Shown: positions 8,489 through 16,876 of the stretch, piece by piece | Position numbering within the stretch: position 1 is the stretch's first letter | Layout of the letters: the number at the start of each line of letters is the position of its first letter | Origin: Alphaproteobacteria bacterium | Lineage (GTDB): Bacteria > Pseudomonadota > Alphaproteobacteria > Caulobacterales > Caulobacteraceae | Direction: 5' to 3' | DNA length: 55,756 nt | Assembly: GCA_025359785.1 (NCBI GenBank) | Contig: JANYET010000059.1 | Location: 1 to 55,756 of the forward strand | Program-made: the position numbers and the translations under genes | The notes under the pieces: model-generated | The model's input: only the letters and a program-made list of their open reading frames with translations | Databases searched by the model: none | Told to the model about the DNA's origin: nothing

Positions 8489-10003
8489 TCAGGCCGCCAC
8501 GCTCTCCCGCGCCTTCACCGTCGCCGGCTTCGGATTGCTGAACGCCAGCGCCCCATCCTCGAGCCTGGCGTAGCGCAGGCTCATCAGGTCGAGCGCGTAG
8601 TTCTGGTGCAGTTTCCACGGCGCCGTGGCCCCCTGTTTGGGGAATTTCTCCATGGCGCGGGTGACGTAGCCGGAGGAGAAATCCAGCCACGGCTGGCGCT
8701 CGATATCGGGGTCGTCGTTGTGCGGCGTGACCTGGCGCAGGCCGGTGGCCTTCATATGGTTCAGCAGGCGGCAGACATATTCGCACGTCAGATCGCACTT
8801 CAGCGTCCAGGACGCATTGGTGTAGCCAAACGCGGAAGCCAGGTTGGGCACGCCCTCGTACATCATGCCCTTGTAGGACAGCGTCTGGCCCGGATCGACG
8901 GCGACGCCGTCGATGGTGATCGCCAGGCCGTTCATCACCTGCAGCACCAGTCCCGTGGCGCTGACGATCACGTCGGCCGCGAGTTCGGCGCCGGATGTCA
9001 GCCTGATGCCGGTGGGGGTGAAGGTCTCGATGTGGTCGGTGACCACCTCGGCCTTGCCGGCCTTCAGCGCCTCGAACAGGTCGCTGTCGGGGACCAGGCA
9101 CAGGCGTTGGTCCCAGGGGTTGTAGCGGGGGGTGAAATGCTTGCCGACGTCGTAGTCGGGGCCGAGCGCCTGGCGGACCATGGCGATGATGTTCTGCTTC
9201 ACCGCGTCCGGCTTGTTGCGGGCCAGGCGGAAGAACCACATGCCGAACAGCACGTTGCGCCAGCGGATCAGGTTGTAGGCCAGCATGGCCGGCAGCCACC
9301 TGCGTAACCGGTTGGCCATGGCGTCCTCGGCCGGCCGCGACACCACATAGGTCGGCGAGCGCTGCAGCATGGTGACGTGCGCCGCCGTCGCCGCCATGGC
9401 CGGCACCAGCGTCACCGCCGTCGCCCCGGAGCCGATCACCACCACCCGCTTGCCGGCGTAGTCGAGGGTCTCCGGCCATTGCTGCGGATGGACGAGGTCA
9501 CCCTGGAACGCCGCGGCGCCCGGGAAGTCCGGCGTGTAGCCGCCATCGTAGGAATAGTAGCCACCGCAGAGGAAGATGAAGCTGGCGGTGAGCTGGACGA
9601 CCGCCCCGTCGCCGCGCGCGGCCGTCACCGTCCAGCAGGCGTCCTGGGTCGACCAGGCGGCGGACGTCACCTTGTGGCCGTAGCGGATGTGCTGGTCGAT
9701 GCCGTAGTCGGCCGCGGTCTCGCGGACGTACTTCAGGATCGAAGGCCCGTCGGCGATGGCCTTGGCCTCGGTCCACGGCTTGAAGGCATAGCCCAGCGTG
9801 TACATGTCGCTGTCCGAGCGGATGCCCGGATAGCGGAACAGGTCCCAGGTGCCGCCGATCGCCTCGCGGCCTTCCAGGATCACGTAGGAGCGGCCCGGGG
9901 CCTTGTCCTGCAGGTGCCAGCCCGCGCCGATCCCCGACAGCCCCGCCCCCACGATCAGCACGTCGAAATGATCGCTGGCCTGAGGCTTCGATCCGTCCGC
10001 CAT
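8489..10003 (-). CDS. Flavin-containing (Baeyer-Villiger-type) monooxygenase
   Basis: 504 residues. It has an FAD-binding Rossmann motif GAGLSG (19-24), the Baeyer-Villiger fingerprint FQGDLVHPQQWPE (166-178, consensus F-x-G-x3-H-x3-W) and a second NADPH-binding GSGATA (191-196). It probably inserts oxygen into ketones or oxidises heteroatoms with NADPH and O2. The gene ends 13 bp from the convergent lectin gene. An 8-bp palindrome GTGATCAC at 10033-10040 lies 30 nt upstream. The substrate is unknown; the neighbourhood favours a catabolic role. Confidence 0.9.
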   Translation of the reverse strand: MADGSKPQASDHFDVLIVGAGLSGIGAGWHLQDKAPGRSYVILEGREAIGGTWDLFRYPGIRSDSDMYTLGYAFKPWTEAKAIADGPSILKYVRETAADYGIDQHIRYGHKVTSAAWSTQDACWTVTAARGDGAVVQLTASFIFLCGGYYSYDGGYTPDFPGAAAFQGDLVHPQQWPETLDYAGKRVVVIGSGATAVTLVPAMAATAAHVTMLQRSPTYVVSRPAEDAMANRLRRWLPAMLAYNLIRWRNVLFGMWFFRLARNKPDAVKQNIIAMVRQALGPDYDVGKHFTPRYNPWDQRLCLVPDSDLFEALKAGKAEVVTDHIETFTPTGIRLTSGAELAADVIVSATGLVLQVMNGLAITIDGVAVDPGQTLSYKGMMYEGVPNLASAFGYTNASWTLKCDLTCEYVCRLLNHMKATGLRQVTPHNDDPDIERQPWLDFSSGYVTRAMEKFPKQGATAPWKLHQNYALDLMSLRYARLEDGALAFSNPKPATVKARESVAA

Positions 10004-10107
10004 CTCACCGCTCCAGAAGGGTCAACTGAACAGTGATCACATAATTCCCGGAGGCGGGCCAGGGCTAGTCCCGAGAGGCCCACGATGCGGGCGCCATCCA
10101 GATTGGA

Positions 10108-10173
10108 ACCACGGATTGCACAGATTCCACGGATGGCGGCGGCGCTATCCGTGGAATCCGTGAAATCCGTGGT
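10108..10173. repeat. Intergenic palindrome built from CACGGATT-type repeats
   Basis: Two 27-bp arms (10108-10134 and 10147-10173) are inverted copies with two mismatches, 12 nt apart. Each arm is made of three degenerate copies of an ~11-nt unit of the form ATCCGTGGA/ATCCGTGAA. It sits between the divergent monooxygenase and tipF genes. A similar architecture with a different unit appears at 40677-40824. Confidence 0.85.
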
Positions 10174-10277
10174 TGGAAAAGACCAAACGTACCGTCGTCG
10201 CAGCCCCGTTAATCCATTGGACCTGCACGGATTCCGCGGCGGATACTGCTTGCAACTGATTCGGATGGCTCACGACC

Positions 10278-11552
10278 ATGCGTCGGCTCACGCTCGGGCT
10301 CCTCTGCGCGACCTACCTGTGCCTGTCACTGATCGTCTCGCTGACGCTGTGGCGGAACGGGGGCGGCTGGGGCGCCGGTGTGGCCGCCCTGGTGGGCGGG
10401 CTCGGCCTCTGCTTCGCCTTCCACGGCCTGATCGAGCGCGCGCTGGAGACCGCCGAGATCAAGGGCGAGGTCGAGGCGATCCGCGAGGCGCACAAGATCC
10501 TGCTCACCCAAGTCGAGGCGCTGGACGCGCGCGTGGCTGAAATCTTCGAGACCGTGGCCGACGACGCCCAGCGTTCCGACGACCTGATCGACGAGGTCCA
10601 CATGCTGGAGGACCTGGTCGAGCGCATGCGCCGCCGGCTCGACGAGCAGGGCGACGCGCCGGCCTTCCCGCTCGCGGCGGGTGCGGCGCGGGGCGTGACG
10701 GCCGACACCCGCCAGGCGCCGGCCCTGCTGGAAATCGTCCGCGAGGCGCTGACCGAGAACCGCGTCGACCTGTTCCTGCAGCCGATCGTCTCGCTGCCGC
10801 AACGCCGCACCCAGTTCTACGAGAGCTTCTCGCGCCTGCGCGACGAGACCGGCCGGGTGATGATGCCGGCGGAATATCTCAGCGTCGCCGAGCCCGGCGG
10901 CCTGGTCACCGCCATCGACAACCTGCTGCTGTTCCGCTGCGTGCAGATCGTGCGGCGCCTGGCCAAGCAGGACCGCAAGGTCGGCATCTTCTGCAACGTC
11001 TCGATGGCCAGCCTCGCCGACGAGAGCTTCTTCCCGCAGTTCCTCGACCTGCTCACCGCCAACCGCGACCTGGCCGGCGCCCTGATCTTCGAGATCGGCC
11101 AGCAGGCCTTCGACGCGCGCGGCTCGGTGGAGGCCCGCAACATGGGCAAGCTCGCCGACCTGGGCTTCCGCTTCAGCCTGGACAAGCTCACCTCGCTCGA
11201 TCTCGACCTGCAGGACCTCGCCCGCTCCGACGTCAAGTTCCTGAAGGTCGGCGCCCAGTTCCTCCTGGAGGAGCTCACCGAGCTGGACGGCCGCCAGATC
11301 CTGCGCTCGCTGCCCGACCTCGCCGCCGAGGACTTCACCATGCTCACCCGCCGCTACGGGGTCGAGGTGATCGTCGAGAAGGTGGAAACCGAGCGCCAGG
11401 TGATCGACGTGCTCGACCTCAATATCGGCTTCGGCCAGGGCCACCTGTTCGGCGAGCCCCGCGCCATCAAGGAGGCCGTGCTCAGCGAAGCCGGTCCGCC
11501 GCCCAACCTGATCCGCCCGCAGTTCAACGCGCGGCGCCAGGCCTACGGCTGA
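10278..11552 (+). CDS. tipF: TipF-like membrane-bound degenerate EAL protein
   Basis: 424 residues. Two hydrophobic segments (about 5-24 and 32-50) anchor the protein. A charged coiled coil follows (about 52-125) and then an EAL-family domain (about 150-410). The signature EAL reads ESF (182-184), and the DDFG loop is replaced by RFSLDKL, so phosphodiesterase activity is unlikely; E-x-V-E is retained late in the domain. This is the architecture of Caulobacter TipF, a c-di-GMP receptor that positions and assembles the polar flagellum. Its closeness to a HAD hydrolase, ribF, ileS and lspA also fits Caulobacterales. The assignment rests on architecture and recalled family features. Confidence 0.78.
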   Translation: MRRLTLGLLCATYLCLSLIVSLTLWRNGGGWGAGVAALVGGLGLCFAFHGLIERALETAEIKGEVEAIREAHKILLTQVEALDARVAEIFETVADDAQRSDDLIDEVHMLEDLVERMRRRLDEQGDAPAFPLAAGAARGVTADTRQAPALLEIVREALTENRVDLFLQPIVSLPQRRTQFYESFSRLRDETGRVMMPAEYLSVAEPGGLVTAIDNLLLFRCVQIVRRLAKQDRKVGIFCNVSMASLADESFFPQFLDLLTANRDLAGALIFEIGQQAFDARGSVEARNMGKLADLGFRFSLDKLTSLDLDLQDLARSDVKFLKVGAQFLLEELTELDGRQILRSLPDLAAEDFTMLTRRYGVEVIVEKVETERQVIDVLDLNIGFGQGHLFGEPRAIKEAVLSEAGPPPNLIRPQFNARRQAYG

Positions 11553-11645
11553 CCCGGCGGGGCCGAATGGCGTGACAAGGCGCCGGCGCGGTCCGATAGT
11601 GCCGCCTCAGGGTCCCGGACACAGAGGGCCCGTGGAGGAAACCCC

Positions 11646-12851
11646 ATGGCCTACGCTCCCGCGCACCGGGCGTTCTATGACGCCGACAGCCACATCATGG
11701 AGCTGCCGGATTTCCTGAAGAAGTATGCCGACCCGGCCTTGCGCGACGCGATCCCGGAGGTCAGCTACTCGGCCTCCCTGGTCACTGACGAGGAGGTCGC
11801 GGTGATCGTCGGCCAGGGCAACCGCCACAGCGCCGAGCATATCGCCGCCCAGATCGCGCTCGGCGACCGGCTGATCGAGAGCTCCAAGGAAATCCAGGCG
11901 CTGGGCGCTTTCGACGGCGCCGACCGCAGCCGCGCGCTCGACCTCCTGGGGTTCAAGCGCCAGCTGGTGTTCGCGACCCACAGCGTCGCCATGCCGTTCT
12001 CGCCATCCTCGAAGATCACCCCGGAACTGCGCTATGGCGCGACCCGCGCCCACAACCGCCACATGGCCGACTTCTGCGGTGGCGACGACCGTCTGCTGGG
12101 TGTGGCGATCATCCCGCTGGACGAGCCGGCCCTGGCCATCGCCGAGCTGGACGCGGCGATCGCCGCCGGGCTGAAGGCTGTGTGGATTCCGCACCGCCCG
12201 CCGAGCGAGCGTTCGCCGGGCCATATCGACTTCGACCCCTTCTGGGCGCGGCTGGCCGAAGCCGGGGTTCCCTTCCTGCTGCACGTCGGCGGCGCGCCCT
12301 TGCAGCAGGCGCGCGCCTGGATGAACAACGGCCGGGGCGAGGTGAAGGACTGGATGGGCGGCGGCGAGAACCTGCGGTCCAAGGACATCGCCATCCTGCA
12401 CCAGGGGCCGGAGACCTTCTTGTCGGTGATGCTGATCGACGGGGTGTTCGAGCGTTTCCCGGCGCTGCGCGGCGCCAGCGTCGAGCTGGGCGCGGGCTGG
12501 GTGCCGTCGCTGCTGACCCGGCTGGACTGGGTGGCCAAGAACTGGATCCGGGCCGACAAGAACCAGACGCCGTTCAGCCGCAAGCCGTCGGAGACCCTGA
12601 CGGCCCAGATGGCCTTCACCCCCTTCGTCTTCGAGGATGTCGGCGTCCTGATCGACCAGTCGAACCCGGAACTCTATCTGTTCTCCAGCGACTATCCGCA
12701 CGTCGAGGGCGGCCGCGATCCGATCAAACGCTTCGAGGGCTTCCTCGGCGAGCGCAGCGAGGCGGTGCGCGAGGCCTTCTACGCGGAGAACTTCCTGCGC
12801 ATCTTCCCCGGCGCCCGGGTGTCGGAGCCGGCGCTCGCGCGGGCGAGCTAG
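11646..12851 (+). CDS. Amidohydrolase-2 family metal-dependent hydrolase
   Basis: 401 residues with the TIM-barrel landmarks of amidohydrolase family 2: DADSHIME near the N-terminus (metal-binding D/H), a mid-barrel His in FLLHVGG, and a late Asp in LFSSDYPHVEGG. Family members include decarboxylases and hydrolases acting on aromatic acids (for example the ACMSD-like group). The substrate here cannot be deduced. A GGAGGAAACCCC stretch immediately before the ATG gives a good ribosome-binding site. It lies between tipF and a HAD hydrolase in the same direction, probably as its own unit. Confidence 0.85.
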   Translation: MAYAPAHRAFYDADSHIMELPDFLKKYADPALRDAIPEVSYSASLVTDEEVAVIVGQGNRHSAEHIAAQIALGDRLIESSKEIQALGAFDGADRSRALDLLGFKRQLVFATHSVAMPFSPSSKITPELRYGATRAHNRHMADFCGGDDRLLGVAIIPLDEPALAIAELDAAIAAGLKAVWIPHRPPSERSPGHIDFDPFWARLAEAGVPFLLHVGGAPLQQARAWMNNGRGEVKDWMGGGENLRSKDIAILHQGPETFLSVMLIDGVFERFPALRGASVELGAGWVPSLLTRLDWVAKNWIRADKNQTPFSRKPSETLTAQMAFTPFVFEDVGVLIDQSNPELYLFSSDYPHVEGGRDPIKRFEGFLGERSEAVREAFYAENFLRIFPGARVSEPALARAS

Positions 12852-12896
12852 CGTCCGGCATTGACCGGGCGGCGGCCCGCCGCTACCGCCCGGACC

Positions 12897-13760
12897 ATGA
12901 CTGCTCCTACCCTGCCCGCCGGCCTCTCCGACCTCGCCCCCCGCTACGACGCCCTGCTCTGCGACGTCTGGGGCGTGATCCACAACGGCGTCGAGATCTT
13001 CCCCGAGGCCTGCGCGGCCCTGGCGCGGTTCCGCGCGACGCGCGGCCCTGTGATCCTGATCTCCAACGCTGCGCGCCCGCACGCGCCGGTGATCGACCAG
13101 CTCGACGCCCTGGGCGTGCCGCGCGAGGCCTGGAGCCACGTGGTCACCTCCGGCGACGCGACGCGACGCCTGCTGGCCGAGCGCGCGCCAGGCCCCGCCT
13201 GGCTGGTCGGCGTCGAGCGCGACGCACCGCTTTACGAAGGCCTGGGCCTGGAGACCTCCGACCTCGCCCACGCGAAATTCATCTCGGTCACCGGCCCCTA
13301 TGACGACGAAACCGAAGAGCCCGCCGATTACCGCGATCGCTTTGTCGAGGCCGCCGGCCGCGACCTGGAGATGATCTGCGCCAACCCCGACATCGTGGTC
13401 CAGCGCGGCGACCGGCTGATCTACTGCGGCGGCGCGCTCGCCCAGCTGTACGAAAGCCTGGGCGGCCGGGTGGCGATGGCCGGCAAGCCCTATGCGGCGA
13501 TCTACGACCTGGCGCTGGCCAAGGCCGCCGAGGGTCTGGTGAGCCCGCCGAACCCCGCCCGCGTGCTCTGCATCGGCGATGGCCTGCCCACCGACATCCG
13601 CGGCGCCAACGCGCGCGGGCTCGATGTGCTGTTCGTGGCCAGCGGCATCCACGGCGCCGAGACCATCGGGCCGAACGGCCTGAACGCGCCGGCCGTCGCC
13701 GACCTGCTGCATCAAGCGGGGTTGACCGCCACCTACGCCATCGCCGACCTGGTCTGGTGA
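12897..13760 (+). CDS. HAD-type hydrolase of the NagD-like TIGR01459 family
   Basis: 287 residues from ATG 12897. The first HAD motif is LLCDVWGVIHNG, in which the usual DxDGx(T/V) is replaced by DVWGV as in TIGR01459 proteins. Motif II is in VILISNAARPH, the lysine motif in AGKPYAAIYD, and the acidic motif in CIGDGLPTDIRGA. The family is conserved in alphaproteobacteria and probably dephosphorylates small sugar or nucleotide phosphates; the substrate is not known. It starts 45 bp after the amidohydrolase. Confidence 0.88.
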   Translation: MTAPTLPAGLSDLAPRYDALLCDVWGVIHNGVEIFPEACAALARFRATRGPVILISNAARPHAPVIDQLDALGVPREAWSHVVTSGDATRRLLAERAPGPAWLVGVERDAPLYEGLGLETSDLAHAKFISVTGPYDDETEEPADYRDRFVEAAGRDLEMICANPDIVVQRGDRLIYCGGALAQLYESLGGRVAMAGKPYAAIYDLALAKAAEGLVSPPNPARVLCIGDGLPTDIRGANARGLDVLFVASGIHGAETIGPNGLNAPAVADLLHQAGLTATYAIADLVW

Positions 13761-13829
13761 CACCAAGCTGTCTGGTGAGAAGGCTGTTTCGCCGCTAAGT
13801 GAACGCCACAAGCCGACGGGGAACACAGG

Positions 13830-14255
13830 GTGCAGCAGGGTCTCTATTTCGACGAACTGAGCGTCGGCCAGACCGCCGAGGCGAGCCACGTGGTCGGCGC
13901 GGCCGACATCGAGGCCTTCGCCGCGGTCTCCGGCGACCACAATCCGGTCCACCTGGACGAGGCCTACGCCAGGACCACCACCTTCGGCGGGCGGATCGCC
14001 CACGGCATGCTGTCGGCGGCCTATATCTCGGCGGTGATCGGCAATCAGCTGCCAGGGCCGGGCGCGATCTATCTGTCTCAGTCCCTGCGCTTTCGCCGTC
14101 CGGTGAAGATCGGCGATCCGGTCGTGGCCCGCGTCACCGTCAAGGCTCTGGACGCCACCAAGGGCCACGCCACCTTCGAGACCGCCTGCCTGGTGAACGG
14201 CAAGACCGTCGTCGACGGCGAGGCCCTGATCATGGTCCCGCGCAGGGACACATGA
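13830..14255 (+). CDS. MaoC-like (R)-specific enoyl-CoA hydratase
   Basis: 141 residues forming a single hot-dog domain, starting at GTG. The hydratase-2 motif, catalytic Asp and His, is in GDHNPVHLDEAYA, followed by GRIAHGMLSAAYIS. Single-domain proteins of this type hydrate trans-2-enoyl-CoA to (R)-3-hydroxyacyl-CoA, feeding PHA synthesis or acting in degradation. The stop overlaps the ribF start (ATGA, 14252-14255), so it is translationally coupled to a cofactor gene it does not obviously serve. Confidence 0.87.
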   Translation: MQQGLYFDELSVGQTAEASHVVGAADIEAFAAVSGDHNPVHLDEAYARTTTFGGRIAHGMLSAAYISAVIGNQLPGPGAIYLSQSLRFRRPVKIGDPVVARVTVKALDATKGHATFETACLVNGKTVVDGEALIMVPRRDT

Positions 14256-15202
14256 GGCGTTTAAGGCTCATCAAGGGCTGGAAGGACCTGCCGCAGGGCG
14301 ACCGCGGCGCGGCCGTGGCCATGGGCAATTTCGACGGCGTCCACCGGGGCCACCAGCAGGTGATCGCGCTGGCCGCCAAGGCCGCCGGCGAGCAGGGCTG
14401 CGCGCTCGGCGTCATCACCTTCGATCCGCACCCGCGCGTCTATTTCCGCCCCGAGGAGCCCGCCTTCCATCTGATGAAGCCCGACCAGCAGGCCCGCGCC
14501 CTGGAGGCGCTGGGCGTCGACATCCTCTACGTCCTGCCACTGACCCCCGAGCTCGCTCAGATGACCGACCGCGAGTTCGCCCGCGACGTGCTGCACGAGG
14601 GCCTGGGCGCGCGCCACGTGGCGGTCGGCTTCGACAACTCCTTCGGCAAGGGCCGCACCGGCAGTCCGGAGACCATGCGGGCCTACGGCGAGGAGATGGG
14701 CTTCGGTGTCTCGGTGGCCGAGCCTGTCGAGGACAACGAAGGCGAGAAGTTCTCCTCCACCCATGTCCGCGAGGCTTTGCGTGGAGGCCACCCCGAGGTC
14801 GCCGCCCAGATCCTCGGCCGCCCCTTCGCCATCGAAGGCGCCGTGCAGCGCGGCCGCCAGCTCGGCCGCAAGCTGGGCTTCCCGACCGCCAACGTGGCGC
14901 TGGGCGACTATGTGATCCCCAGGTTCGGCGTCTACGCCACCCGCACCCGCCTGCCCGACGGGCGCGACATCCCCGGCGTCGCCAACATCGGCATCAACCC
15001 GACCATCGAGGGTGTGCGCGCGCCGTTGCTCGAAGTCTGGCTCTTCGACTTCGACGAAGACCTCTACGACCAGGTCATCGAGACCGACCTGATCGCCTTC
15101 CTGCGCCCCGAAGCCAAGTTCGACGGCCTGGAGACCATGACCGCCCAGGTCATGAAAGACGCCAAGGCCGCCCGCGACCTGCTGATGCCGGACTTCGGCT
15201 AG
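14252..15202 (+). CDS. ribF: Bifunctional riboflavin kinase/FAD synthetase
   Basis: 316 residues. The N-terminal FAD synthetase (nucleotidyltransferase) domain has MGNFDGVHRGHQQVI with its HxGH-like motif, and FSSTHVREAL later in the domain. The C-terminal riboflavin kinase domain has GRKLGFPTANV and GVANIGINPTIEG. It makes FMN and then FAD from riboflavin with ATP. The start overlaps the MaoC stop by 4 nt. A degraded copy of its last ~100 bp lies at 16773-16866. Confidence 0.95.
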   Translation: MRRLRLIKGWKDLPQGDRGAAVAMGNFDGVHRGHQQVIALAAKAAGEQGCALGVITFDPHPRVYFRPEEPAFHLMKPDQQARALEALGVDILYVLPLTPELAQMTDREFARDVLHEGLGARHVAVGFDNSFGKGRTGSPETMRAYGEEMGFGVSVAEPVEDNEGEKFSSTHVREALRGGHPEVAAQILGRPFAIEGAVQRGRQLGRKLGFPTANVALGDYVIPRFGVYATRTRLPDGRDIPGVANIGINPTIEGVRAPLLEVWLFDFDEDLYDQVIETDLIAFLRPEAKFDGLETMTAQVMKDAKAARDLLMPDFG

Positions 15203-15416
15203 TGTCCCGATGGCCGGACTGCAGGTCCCCGGAGCGGCCGGGCGTTGGCGTGCGCTGACATATCGAATAACTTCGTTCTGCCTCCTTCACAGGCAGGCAC
15301 GCAAATCGACGCCAATAGCGGCTGATTGCGGCTGGCGCCCGCGTGCAACGGCCTAGCTTCGCGTTGGGGTGAGGTGGCGCGGGGTCTGGACCGCGCGGGA
15401 GCGGGGGCGGCGCGAC

Positions 15417-16223
15417 ATGAAGATTCTGCTGGTTTCCGACCTGCACTATGCGCTGAAGCAGTATGACTGGACGGCGGCGGTGGCGCCGGACTTCGACGTC
15501 GTGGTGGTCGCCGGCGACCACCTGGACATCGCGGGCCAGCTCGGGGGCGGCGTGCAGATCGTGGTGATCCTGAAATACCTGCGGCGGCTGGCGGCGCGAA
15601 CGCGGCTGATCGTGTCGTCGGGCAACCACGACCTCGATCGCCGCGACGAAAGCGGCGAGCGGATTCCGGCCTGGATGGAGCGGGTGCGCCGCCTGGGCAT
15701 CGCCACCGACGGGGATTCCCTGAAGCTCGGCGAGACGCTGGTGACGATCTGTCCCTGGTGGGACGGCCCCAAGGCGAGAGAAGCTGTACGGGCGCAGATC
15801 GAGCGCGACGCGCTGACCCCCAAGGCCGCCTGGATCTGGGTCTATCACGCGCCGCCCGAGGGCTCGCCGACCAGTTGGGACGGTAAGCAATCCTGGGGTG
15901 ACAAGGACCTGACGGCCTGGATCGAGACCTACCAGCCCGACCTCGTCTTGTGCGGCCACATCCACCAGGCGCCGTTCAAACGCGACGGATCCTGGGTCGA
16001 CCGGATCGGCGAGACCTGGGTCTTCAACGCCGGTCGTCAGATCGGCGAGACGCCGGCCCACATCGCCATCGACACCGACGCGCGCGAGGCCGCCTGGTTC
16101 TCCCTGGCCGGCGCCGAACTGGTGCGGCTGGACCACCCGCTTCAGCGGCCGCTGGCGGAACTTCTGTCCCCGCCGGCCTGGCTCGCGGCGCCTATCCCGG
16201 ATCGCGATCCGATCCTGGCGTGA
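15417..16223 (+). CDS. Calcineurin-like metallophosphoesterase
   Basis: 268 residues from ATG 15417 (the frame is open to 15369, but MKILLVSDLHYA is the natural start). All five metal-site motifs are visible: SDLH, AGDH(L)D, SGNHD, YHAPP and CGHIHQ. The family hydrolyses phosphomono- or diesters; cyclic nucleotides, UDP-diacylglucosamine and others are known substrates. The 3' end overlaps the convergent cyclic-nucleotide-domain gene by 32 nt, so the two transcripts are antisense at their ends. The 214 bp upstream hold a short hairpin around 15275-15300. Confidence 0.88.
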   Translation: MKILLVSDLHYALKQYDWTAAVAPDFDVVVVAGDHLDIAGQLGGGVQIVVILKYLRRLAARTRLIVSSGNHDLDRRDESGERIPAWMERVRRLGIATDGDSLKLGETLVTICPWWDGPKAREAVRAQIERDALTPKAAWIWVYHAPPEGSPTSWDGKQSWGDKDLTAWIETYQPDLVLCGHIHQAPFKRDGSWVDRIGETWVFNAGRQIGETPAHIAIDTDAREAAWFSLAGAELVRLDHPLQRPLAELLSPPAWLAAPIPDRDPILA

Positions 16224-16668
16224 AATCGCTGCGCTGCTCGTGGACCAGGGTCTCCAGGATCTCGTCCACCATGCCCAGGTGTCCGTCGTGGTCCTCGAAC
16301 TGTCGCTTGAGGTCCACCAGATAGCTGCTCACGCCGTGCAGGCGCTGGGCCAGCATCTTGGCCAGATGGAAAGCCACCTCCTGGTGGGACGCCAGGAAAG
16401 CTTCTCCGCCCTCGATCACATGGACGGAGCAAGGTCCCAGCGCGCGCACCGTCGCCATGTGCGGCAGGCCCAGAAGCGCCGACATGTCGCCGAATATCGC
16501 ACCCCGCTCGGCGACCGTGTTGATCTGATAATCACCCTTCAGCACCTCGACCGTCCCCTCGGCGAGGATGTAGAGCCGCCCGGTGGACTCGCCCTCCCTG
16601 AGCAGCACGTCACCACCGGCGTAGGCCGCCACCGGCAAGTCCTGGCAGAGATCGGCGATCGACGTCAC
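16192..16668 (-). CDS. Cyclic nucleotide-binding domain protein without HTH
   Basis: 158 residues from GTG 16668. A CAP-like beta-roll is present (AGGDVLLREGESTGRLYILAEG, then FGDMSALLGLPHMATVRAL). The phosphate-binding cassette normally has Arg in P-R-x-A-T; here it is His (LPHMAT), so cAMP binding may be altered or lost. A C-terminal helical stretch replaces the usual winged helix, so the protein is not a transcription factor of the Crp type. It may sense a ligand or serve as a regulatory subunit. Confidence 0.75.
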   Translation of the reverse strand: MTSIADLCQDLPVAAYAGGDVLLREGESTGRLYILAEGTVEVLKGDYQINTVAERGAIFGDMSALLGLPHMATVRALGPCSVHVIEGGEAFLASHQEVAFHLAKMLAQRLHGVSSYLVDLKRQFEDHDGHLGMVDEILETLVHEQRSDFTPGSDRDPG

Positions 16669-16772
16669 GGTGCGGTCCCGGCATGGCTGAAGCCCTCCAA
16701 GGCTGCGCTCGCCAGGTACGGCCGTCCAGCCCGACCTCGTCCAAGGGTCCGGCCGGCCCATCGATGCCGAAT

Positions 16773-16866
16773 TTGCGGGCTTCGGAACTGAAGTTCGATG
16801 GCCTGCAGACCATGACCGCCCATTTCACAAAGCCGCCCGCCACGCGCTGAGGCCGGATTTCAGGTG
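16773..16866 (+). pseudogene. Degraded fragment matching the 3' end of ribF
   Basis: The stretch is alignable to ribF 15101-15199: both contain AAGTTCGA(C/T)GGCCTG and GACCATGACCGCCCA, and both end in GCCGGA(C/T)TTC. In frame it reads LRASELKFDGLQTMTAHF before a small deletion, against LRPEAKFDGLETMTAQV in RibF. The stop at 16848-16850 and the deletion show that it is not functional. It lies between the cNMP-domain gene and the sulfatase with no start codon or other ribF part nearby. Confidence 0.7.
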
Positions 16867-16876
16867 GAGAGCAACC

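Noticed and set aside
11607..14168. Minus-strand frame of 853 codons opposite the amidohydrolase, HAD and MaoC genes
   Set aside because: Rich in Arg/Gly/His/Ala without any domain; a mirror of three recognised genes.
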